64,000 nucleotides of DNA from NCBI RefSeq assembly GCF_002160325.1, contig NZ_NFKJ01000003.1, positions 62,001-126,000 of the forward strand, written 5' to 3'. Each line of letters begins with the position of its first letter. The stretch's first letter is position 1. This document shows, piece by piece, positions 58,418-64,000 of this stretch. The notes below the pieces were generated by a model. The model saw only the letters and a program-made list of their open reading frames with translations. It had not been told where the DNA came from and did not search any database. Position numbers and translations under genes: made by a program. The stretch is from Lachnoclostridium sp. An181 (lineage in GTDB: Bacteria > Bacillota > Clostridia > Lachnospirales > Lachnospiraceae).

Positions 58418-58540
58418 CGTTATTTTTGACAATAGAAAATCTACAAACTCTGTTTTCTACTGTTTAAAGTCCTGCCAGATAATTTCTTATCAGTATGTTG
58501 ACAAAACTACGCGTGAGCGCCAACTACTCCCTTACCAACT
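58408..58540 (-). promoter_or_regulatory. yybP-ykoY manganese riboswitch aptamer
   Basis: On the minus strand, GGTAAGGGAGTAG opens the element (58536-58524), TTGTCAACATACTGAT and CTGGCAGGACTTT lie in the middle, and GAGACTTATCC closes it (58418-58408). GGAGTAG and GTCAACATACT are hallmark sequences; GGTAAG pairs with CTTATC as P1. Mn2+ binding would hold P1 and prevent the terminator, turning on efflux. Confidence 0.86.
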
Positions 58541-58545
58541 CTGTT

Positions 58546-58575
58546 ATTATAAAATCCGGCATCTTTGTTAGTCAA
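58546..58575 (-). promoter_or_regulatory. Promoter of mntP riboswitch transcript
   Basis: TTGACT (58570-58575) and TATAAT (58546-58551) with an 18-nt spacer. Confidence 0.7.
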
Positions 58576-58602
58576 TTCTAACTTATTCTTTTCAACAATT
58601 TT

Positions 58603-59589
58603 TTACAAAAAATGTTTTCTTAAGTACTCCGGAGTCTTTGCGCTCAAATATGCAGGTGCAATATCAAATGCAGTCTTGCAACCGGACTGTCCTTCTTTGT
58701 TGAGACGGTATGCTGCTCTTGCATATGCAACCAATACAGAGGAAGTAAATTCCGGGTTAGAATCCAGTGTCAGGCTGTATTCAATAAGATGTTTGTTTTC
58801 ACCGTTCCAGCCTGTTTTACCGCTGCGGATCACAAATCCTCCGTGAGGGATTCCGCTGTGGTCTCGTTTCAGCTCTTCTTCACTGATAAAATGTACAATA
58901 GTGTCATATTCATCAAAGTAATTCGGCATTGTCTTAATGGTCTCCTCGATTTTTGCCTTGTCTGCGCCTTCCTCTGCCACAACAAAACACTCTCGCAGAT
59001 GTTTTTCTCTTGTTGTCAGATCCGGATTTTCCCCTGCACGCACGGCACGCAGCGCCTCTTCTTTTGGAATGGTGTACTGTTTTGCATCTCTTACACCTTC
59101 TATGCGACGGATCGCGTCAGAATGACCTTGGCTTACACCTTTGCCCCAGAATGTGTAGTCTTTTCCATCTTCCAGAATCGCATTTGCGTACAAACGGTTC
59201 AAAGAGAACATTCCCGGATCCCAGCCAATGGAAATGATTCCGACTTTTCCGCTCTCCTTTGCCGCTTTATCAACAGCCTCAAAGTGCTCTGGAATCTTTG
59301 CGTGTGTATCAAAACTGTCCACAACATTGAACGTTTTTGCAAATTCAGGAGTCTGCACCGGAAGGTCTGTAGCACTTCCTCCGCACAGGATCATGACATC
59401 TATCTCATCTTTCATATTTACAGCTTCATCCACAGAGTATACCGGCACACCGTCAGTCAAAAGAGTCACGGTCTTTGGGTCACGTCTTGTGAAAACTGCT
59501 TTCAGCTCCATATCTTCTCTCTGTTTAATGGCGCATTCTACGCCTCTTCCGAGATTTCCGTATCCTAAAATACCAATTCTAATACTCAT
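58603..59589 (-). CDS. ddh: meso-Diaminopimelate dehydrogenase
   Basis: 328 residues. NADPH-binding GILGYGNLGRGVECAI, then SFDTHAKIPEH, SIGWDPGMFSLNR and KTGWNGENKH, which bind DAP and cofactor. Reductively aminates tetrahydrodipicolinate to meso-DAP in one step, for lysine and peptidoglycan. SD AAGGAGGA. Confidence 0.95.
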   Translation of the reverse strand: MSIRIGILGYGNLGRGVECAIKQREDMELKAVFTRRDPKTVTLLTDGVPVYSVDEAVNMKDEIDVMILCGGSATDLPVQTPEFAKTFNVVDSFDTHAKIPEHFEAVDKAAKESGKVGIISIGWDPGMFSLNRLYANAILEDGKDYTFWGKGVSQGHSDAIRRIEGVRDAKQYTIPKEEALRAVRAGENPDLTTREKHLRECFVVAEEGADKAKIEETIKTMPNYFDEYDTIVHFISEEELKRDHSGIPHGGFVIRSGKTGWNGENKHLIEYSLTLDSNPEFTSSVLVAYARAAYRLNKEGQSGCKTAFDIAPAYLSAKTPEYLRKHFL

Positions 59590-59619
59590 CGTTTGTCCTC
59601 CTTAATCTTTCTGTTCACT

Positions 59620-59647
59620 ATTTTATACGTTAATACGAAAAATTCAA
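59620..59647 (-). promoter_or_regulatory. Promoter of ddh
   Basis: TTGAAT (59642-59647) and TAAAAT (59620-59625) with a 16-nt spacer. No lysine riboswitch. Confidence 0.6.
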
Positions 59648-59654
59648 GCATTTT

Positions 59655-60563
59655 TTATACTTTCTCAATTCCCTGAAGAGCAAAATCCGGAATAAAACTC
59701 TCTTTCGCCGTTTCACCTTCCTGCACAAATCCATTTTCCACTCCAAGGTCAATGGCTGCATCCACCACTGCTTCGTACTCTTCTTCTGTCAGTTTCCGGT
59801 TGATCTCCGGATAATCTTCCACCCACGAAAGCGGCGTATACTGGTTCATAATACTGATATAGATATCATCCCCGTAAGTTTCATATAAATAACGGATGAT
59901 CTTCTTTGCCTCCTCCACATGTCCCGGGAGGACAAGGTGCCTTACGATGACTCCCCGTCTCATATAGCCATCCCCGTCAAACACAGGTTTTCCTGCCTGG
60001 CGCACCATCTCTTTTAAAGATTCTATGGCATACGCCCGGTAATCCGGCGCACTGGAATATCTCCTTGCGCTCTCCTTTTCCCAATATTTAAAATCCGGAA
60101 GATATACGTCCACATATCCTTCCAGTATGCGGATCGTCTCTGCCTTTTCATATCCGCTGGAATTGTAGACGATGGGAATATCAAGCCCTTTTTGTTTTGC
60201 AAGTTTTAAAGCCTCAAGGACCTGATACACAAAATGTCCTGGGGTCACCAGGTTGATGTTTGCGGCTCCTTGGTCCTGCAGATTACAAAAAATCCTGGCA
60301 AGCCTTGACACAGAAATCTGTTTTCCAATCTCTGCCTTTGCAATTTTTTGATTTTGACAGTACACACACCCCATCGAGCAGCCGCTAAAAAACACAGTGC
60401 CGGATCCCTTTGTGCCGGAAATACAAGGCTCCTCCCACATATGAAGGGCAGCTCTGGCTGCCACAAGCCTGTCGCTCATCCCACAGAATCCCTTCTGTCC
60501 GGCTGTTCTGTCGACTCTGCAGTTTCTCGGACAGATCACACAGGATTGAAACGGTTTTTTCAT
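59655..60563 (-). CDS. Radical SAM protein, COG1313/PflX-like
   Basis: 302 residues. N-terminal Cys-rich piece CVICPRNCRVDR…GFCG (about 8-28), radical SAM cluster CSMGCVYCQN (about 62-71, Cx3Cx2C), later LVLPGH and NQYTPL. Looks like PFL-activase relatives but the target of COG1313 proteins is unknown. Start overlaps the Nudix stop by 4 nt (ATGA). Confidence 0.88.
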   Translation of the reverse strand: MKKPFQSCVICPRNCRVDRTAGQKGFCGMSDRLVAARAALHMWEEPCISGTKGSGTVFFSGCSMGCVYCQNQKIAKAEIGKQISVSRLARIFCNLQDQGAANINLVTPGHFVYQVLEALKLAKQKGLDIPIVYNSSGYEKAETIRILEGYVDVYLPDFKYWEKESARRYSSAPDYRAYAIESLKEMVRQAGKPVFDGDGYMRRGVIVRHLVLPGHVEEAKKIIRYLYETYGDDIYISIMNQYTPLSWVEDYPEINRKLTEEEYEAVVDAAIDLGVENGFVQEGETAKESFIPDFALQGIEKV

Positions 60564-61051
60564 AGAATCTTTCCTCCAAAATCTGTAAGAATGTCTCTTC
60601 CATCCAACACCGCCTCCATAAGGTTGTCCCCCTCATAGCGAAGTTTCAATGAAAAAAACGGAGCGTCCCTTCTTATAAGATCGAGAAAAATCTTATCCCC
60701 TTCCCACAAATTGAGTTCTAAAAGGTCCTCCTTTTTGATCCAGCAAAGATTGCCCTCATCGCAGGATGTCATCTCCCCTTCATATGCATCCGCTGTATAC
60801 AGGCACATGTATTCCGTGACCCCTTTATCCGAAATGAATGTCACAAGTCCCCGAAAACGGTAATCTAACAGGGTAAGCCCGGTCTCCTCTTTCACTTCTC
60901 TTACCAGGCATTCGTCCGGACTTTCGTTCTTCTCAAAATGTCCTCCCACTCCGATCCATTTTCCTTCGTTGACATCGTTTTTTTTCTTTACCCGATGCAG
61001 CATCAGATACGCATCATCTTTTTCTATATAACAAAGTGTGGAAAGACTCAT
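60560..61051 (-). CDS. Nudix hydrolase (MutT-like)
   Basis: 163 residues. Nudix box GHFEKNESPDECLVREVKEE (G-x5-E-x7-REUxEE) at about 37-56, followed by TGL. Probably an 8-oxo-dGTP or other nucleoside-diphosphate-linked hydrolase. Its start overlaps the PanE-like gene by 4 nt. Confidence 0.9.
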   Translation of the reverse strand: MSLSTLCYIEKDDAYLMLHRVKKKNDVNEGKWIGVGGHFEKNESPDECLVREVKEETGLTLLDYRFRGLVTFISDKGVTEYMCLYTADAYEGEMTSCDEGNLCWIKKEDLLELNLWEGDKIFLDLIRRDAPFFSLKLRYEGDNLMEAVLDGRDILTDFGGKIL

Positions 61052-61995
61052 TTGTTTTCTCCTTTTTCTTTTTTCAATAGTATTTCATAGCATTCCTCTG
61101 ACACCGGAATACTCATGCCAAGCCGCTTTGCCTCCCGCACCAAATATCCTCCGAACGTATCCAGTTCACTTTTTCTTCCCGCACGGATATCTCTTTGCAG
61201 AGAACTGGTTGCATTGTCTTTCAGCCTGTGAAGAAAATGCTCATACTGATATTCCACATAACTCTCCTCAATCTGTACTCCTTTTTCTCTTGCCACAGTA
61301 TATGACTCTTGTAAAATCGTCAGGTACTGCTTTTTTGTCTTTTCCTCTTTTCTAAGCTGCCCGATACTCTTGTCATAAAGCGCTGTCATGACATTGTAAG
61401 CACAATTCAAAATATATTTTTTCCAGATTTCTGCTTCGATATCCTCTCCAATCCTGCATGAAATCCCTGCTCTTTTCAGCAGATTCTCTGTCTTTAAAAG
61501 CCACTCAGGTTTTCTGTTCTCTTCTGTCCCAATACGGATATCCGCAAAGTTTCCTTCGTGGATGATACTGCCGTCTTCTGCCACAAAAGAGACAATGTAG
61601 ATCAAGGATTTCACAAGCTTTCCCTTTCCAAGATATTTACCTGCACAGTCTGCGCAGTCAACACCGTTCATCACCGGAATGACGATGGTATGTTCATCCA
61701 CAGCGCCTTTTAAATTGGAGCACATTTCTTTCAGTGAATAATTCTTTACGCAGATAAAGACATAATCCTGCACTTCCAGTGAATCTTTAGCGGCATCCTT
61801 CACTTCCTTTGCGAATGCATGCACGTCTCCGTGAAGTTCGCTGTGTAAGATAAGACCCTCCTTTTCCAGCTTTTCTTTTCTCTCTCCCCTTGCAAGCCAT
61901 GTCACGTGCGGGTAGGCTTTTGACAGCATGACGGCCAGATAGCCGCCCACACCCCCGATTCCTGCCACCATGATTTTTATTTCTTTATCATCCAT
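61048..61995 (-). CDS. 2-Dehydropantoate 2-reductase family protein (PanE/ApbA)
   Basis: 315 residues. Rossmann VAGIGGVGGYLAVML (about 9-23), VKNYSLKE with catalytic Lys context, VMNGVDC, C-terminal helical domain with YKLILN-like WKKYILNCAYN and RDIRAGRKSELD. Reduces ketopantoate to pantoate with NADPH; related ketoacid substrates are possible as no panB/panC is here. ATG 61995 has AAAGG upstream; a start at 62037 would overlap the nitroreductase stop. Confidence 0.9.
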   Translation of the reverse strand: MDDKEIKIMVAGIGGVGGYLAVMLSKAYPHVTWLARGERKEKLEKEGLILHSELHGDVHAFAKEVKDAAKDSLEVQDYVFICVKNYSLKEMCSNLKGAVDEHTIVIPVMNGVDCADCAGKYLGKGKLVKSLIYIVSFVAEDGSIIHEGNFADIRIGTEENRKPEWLLKTENLLKRAGISCRIGEDIEAEIWKKYILNCAYNVMTALYDKSIGQLRKEEKTKKQYLTILQESYTVAREKGVQIEESYVEYQYEHFLHRLKDNATSSLQRDIRAGRKSELDTFGGYLVREAKRLGMSIPVSEECYEILLKKEKGENK

Positions 61996-62023
61996 TCGTT
62001 TCTGCCTTTTCTTTTTTGTATGA

Positions 62024-62545
62024 TTAAAATGTTTCATATTTTACAATTTCTTCCGGCTTTTTGCGCATAGTTTCATGCCGGTTTACATCACCTTTTTTCC
62101 CGTCCTTTGCATATCCCACAGCCAGAATATTGACCGGTTCTATCCCTTCTGGTATTTGGAAATTTTTTCTGATGACTTCTGGCTTGAACCAACATATCCA
62201 AAGCGTTCCAAGGCCAAGGTCTGTGGCTTCCATCATCATATGATCCGTCACAATACTCACGTCAATGTCTCCGTGATTTTTTCCGTCGTATTTGCGGCAC
62301 CATGCCTCTTCTGTCACTTTGCACACAATGATGGCAAGCGGCGCATTGTAAAGTCTTGCACCTTCCTCAATCTTTGCAAGGCCTTCCTCGCTCTCTACCA
62401 CGATCAGTCTGTACGGCTGGTTGTTGACCGCACTCGGCGCAACTCTTGCCGCCTCCAAAATTTTGTAAAGCTTTTCTTTCTCTACCTTTTTTTCTTCATA
62501 TTCCCTTACAGAATACCTCGTTTTTGCCAGCTCTAAAAAATCCAT
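62024..62545 (-). CDS. Nitroreductase family FMN protein
   Basis: 173 residues. TRYSVREYEEKKVEKEKLYK N-terminus with FMN-binding RxSxR, APSAVNNQPYRLIVV (about 37-51), LGLGTLWICWF. Dimeric flavoenzyme; electron acceptor unknown. 2 nt after the small membrane protein gene. Confidence 0.92.
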   Translation of the reverse strand: MDFLELAKTRYSVREYEEKKVEKEKLYKILEAARVAPSAVNNQPYRLIVVESEEGLAKIEEGARLYNAPLAIIVCKVTEEAWCRKYDGKNHGDIDVSIVTDHMMMEATDLGLGTLWICWFKPEVIRKNFQIPEGIEPVNILAVGYAKDGKKGDVNRHETMRKKPEEIVKYETF

Positions 62546-62547
62546 CC

Positions 62548-62862
62548 CTAGTTTCCTCCTTCTTCCTGTCCATCATAAAATTTTCCACGCACCCCTATTA
62601 CTCTGTTCTTCCGTATCAAGAGCACCTGGTTTCCATTTTCGATTGTATCGTACCCTTTTTCATTCGCCTGTATCTCTTTTTCCTCGTCATTGATCAAAAT
62701 TTGAATGAAATACTTTTTCCCCTGTTTCCTTTTTCCAAGCACCAGTGCCTCTATGGTTCTTACGTTCCCTGCAACTCCCCGGACAAAAGCAAAGGTGATG
62801 ATCGTTGCCAGCGCCCAAAAGAGAAAAATCAGAAAAATAATGAATGCCTTTTCGTTTGTCAT
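62548..62862 (-). CDS. Small membrane-anchored protein (DUF2500-like)
   Basis: 104 residues. One membrane segment (about 7-27: FIIFLIFLFWALATIITFAF), then a small domain NVRTIEALVLGKRKQGKKYF…GYDTIENGNQVLLIRKN, like DUF2500 in layout. Function unknown. First gene of the five-gene operon. Confidence 0.82.
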   Translation of the reverse strand: MTNEKAFIIFLIFLFWALATIITFAFVRGVAGNVRTIEALVLGKRKQGKKYFIQILINDEEKEIQANEKGYDTIENGNQVLLIRKNRVIGVRGKFYDGQEEGGN

Positions 62863-62921
62863 TTTCCCACTACCTGTCCCATCCAGCTTTTGTTATTTTA
62901 TCAATAGATCTTTTCTGTAGA

Positions 62922-62954
62922 ATAAAAAGAGTGCTGCTTTCCCAACAACACTCT
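62922..62954 (-). terminator. Terminator after the bacteriohemerythrin gene
   Basis: AGAGTGTTG / CAGCACTCT stem with TTTTTATT exit on the minus strand. Confidence 0.85.
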
Positions 62955-62973
62955 CTCCTTTTTACTGTACACA

Positions 62974-63396
62974 CTAAATCATCTTTTCATTTGCACGCAT
63001 AAATTTATATTCCGCTACAGAACGGTCAAAGGATTTGATATGTCCGTACAGCCACTCGATCACATTTTTGTTTACCTGCTCCACAAATGCCTCGGAAGGC
63101 CCTTCCTCTTCCTCCAGCATCTCGTGCAGCTCTTCCACTGTACGGATAAACTCTTCGTGCTTTTTCTTGTGCTCTTCAATTCCAGGATATGCAATCTCCT
63201 CCTGCAGTTTTTCCTCTGCCTGAAAATGAAATTCTGTATAGTCGGCGAGAAAATTGAGCATACGCACTGCTGCTGCTTTTCCTCCGTTCTCCTCACAGCT
63301 GTCCAGAAGATCATTGATCTTTTGAATCAATTCTTTGTGCTGACCGTCTATCATTTCATTTCCTGTTACCAAGGACTCGTCAAACTCTGCTCTCAT
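62974..63396 (-). CDS. Bacteriohemerythrin
   Basis: 140 residues, four-helix bundle. Di-iron ligands: His in DGQHKELI, His and Glu in EFHFQAEEKL, HKKKH, and His/Asp in YGHIKSFD. Binds O2, for sensing, storage or detoxification in an anaerobe. SD AAAGGAGA and extended -10 promoter upstream. Confidence 0.93.
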   Translation of the reverse strand: MRAEFDESLVTGNEMIDGQHKELIQKINDLLDSCEENGGKAAAVRMLNFLADYTEFHFQAEEKLQEEIAYPGIEEHKKKHEEFIRTVEELHEMLEEEEGPSEAFVEQVNKNVIEWLYGHIKSFDRSVAEYKFMRANEKMI

Positions 63397-63436
63397 AAAT
63401 CAGTCTCCTTTCCTAGTGCTTTCAAAATCTTCCCCT

Positions 63437-63464
63437 ATTATAGCATATTTTATTGAATGTGTAA
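63437..63464 (-). promoter_or_regulatory. Promoter of the bacteriohemerythrin gene
   Basis: TTACAC (63459-63464) and TATAAT (63437-63442), 16-nt spacer, with TGC before the -10 (extended). Confidence 0.7.
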
Positions 63465-63488
63465 GCTTTTTCGGAAAAAATCGAAGAA

Positions 63489-64000
63489 TCAGGAAAAATC
63501 TGCTCTCCTATCCAGTTTCTGTTTCAAAATCTCCCTCACCATCTCAGGATCCGCATTCCCGTGCATTGTGCGCATGGTCTGTCCCACCAAAAACCCAAAC
63601 GTCTTTTGTTTCCCTTCCCTGTATTCCTCCACTGCCTTTGAATTCTGCGCGATAATCTCTTCCACTGCCTGTGCTAGTTTCTTTGTATCCTTCACGGAGA
63701 CCATACCATGCTCTTTTATGTACAAAGAAGGCTCTATATCCTCATAAAAAATTTTCTCAAATACTTTTTTTGCGTTCCGGTTGTTGATTTCTCCTTTTTG
63801 TACGATCCTGATCAAATCTCCCAGATGCTGAGGGGAAAAATGGATCTCTTCATATTCCATTCCTCTTTCCTTTGCAAGACGCAGTGTTTCCCCGATCATC
63901 CAGTTTGCAGCCTGTTTGGGCATACCGCAAAACTTTGTTGTCTCCTCAAAAAGCTTTGCCAGATGTCTGGATTCCGTGAGAAGCAGGACATCATACTTGG
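63489..64000 (-). CDS. gatB: Asp-tRNA(Asn)/Glu-tRNA(Gln) amidotransferase subunit B (C-terminal part, cut by window edge)
   Basis: About 170 C-terminal residues, helical and GatB/YqeY tail domains: KQAANWMIGETLRLAKERGM, SPQHLGDLIRIVQKGEINNR, TFGFLVGQTMRTMHGNADPE. The frame stays open to 64000, so the catalytic domain lies outside. GatCAB makes Gln-tRNA(Gln) and/or Asn-tRNA(Asn). Confidence 0.95.
   Translation of the reverse strand, partial: KYDVLLLTESRHLAKLFEETTKFCGMPKQAANWMIGETLRLAKERGMEYEEIHFSPQHLGDLIRIVQKGEINNRNAKKVFEKIFYEDIEPSLYIKEHGMVSVKDTKKLAQAVEEIIAQNSKAVEEYREGKQKTFGFLVGQTMRTMHGNADPEMVREILKQKLDRRADFS

Noticed and set aside
59590-59654. Lysine riboswitch before ddh
   Set aside because: Only 65 nt between genes, too short for the L-box aptamer; an ordinary promoter is there.

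Overview
The window looks like the chromosome of a spore-forming, anaerobic, low-to-moderate GC Firmicute, most likely a member of the Lachnospiraceae (Clostridium cluster XIVa). The basis is gene content and order: sigK and a GerA/SpoVAF-type spore protein, CodY next to topA-dprA-comM, the ireB-ruvX-DUF1292 block beside RNase J, a T-box-controlled trpXYZ-like transporter, hybrid cluster protein, bacteriohemerythrin, and strong GGAGG ribosome binding sites. Genus cannot be fixed from the sequence alone. Nearly every gene is on the minus strand; only sigK (46.2 kb) and a small HPr-like gene (53.2 kb) read the other way. This suggests one replichore arm. I see no rRNA, tRNA, CRISPR array, insertion sequence or prophage.

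Layout, left to right. 0-6.9 kb: start of a sodium symporter (cut by the window edge), degV, a spore germination protein with a sigma-G-like promoter, dUTPase, and a three-gene ABC importer behind a T-box leader whose specifier reads UGG (Trp). 6.9-12.6 kb: moaC-mogA-moaA, hybrid cluster protein, a formate/nitrite channel, a GNAT acetyltransferase and a CarD-like regulator. 12.8-25.6 kb: an orphan holin-like gene, glycerate kinase, then two complete tandem Bce-type modules (response regulator, histidine kinase, ABC ATPase, FtsX-like permease), the upstream one starting 4 nt after a glycogen-debranching enzyme gene. 25.7-31.7 kb: csoR-copA with a CsoR box inside the promoter spacer, lrgAB with yqeG and aroK, and an amidase. 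31.7-39.1 kb: GH2 beta-galactosidase, guaB, a small membrane protein, and groES-groEL under a CIRCE element.

39.1-46.1 kb: codY, topA, dprA and comM in one direction, then an alpha/beta hydrolase. 46.2-51.7 kb: sigK without a pro-sequence and behind a sigma-K-type promoter, trhP and trmR (wobble uridine modification), rnjA, DUF1292, ruvX, ireB. 51.8-58.5 kb: mtaB, the HPr-like gene, nifS-thiI (tRNA sulfur modification), prmA-rsmE, and mntP behind a yybP-ykoY manganese riboswitch. 58.6-64 kb: ddh, a compact five-gene operon (small membrane protein, nitroreductase, PanE-like reductase, Nudix hydrolase, COG1313 radical SAM protein) with no assigned joint function, bacteriohemerythrin, and the end of gatB (cut by the window edge).

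Most of the window is core chromosome. No clearly new large system is visible. The observations most worth following are a possible internal start in copA that would make a free CopZ-sized chaperone, the Crh-like protein that has lost the HPr histidine, the CsoR box that fills a promoter spacer, the tandem Bce modules tied to a glycogen enzyme, the unexplained palindrome-bounded GC-rich block in the trpX leader, and the five-gene redox/Nudix/radical SAM operon.
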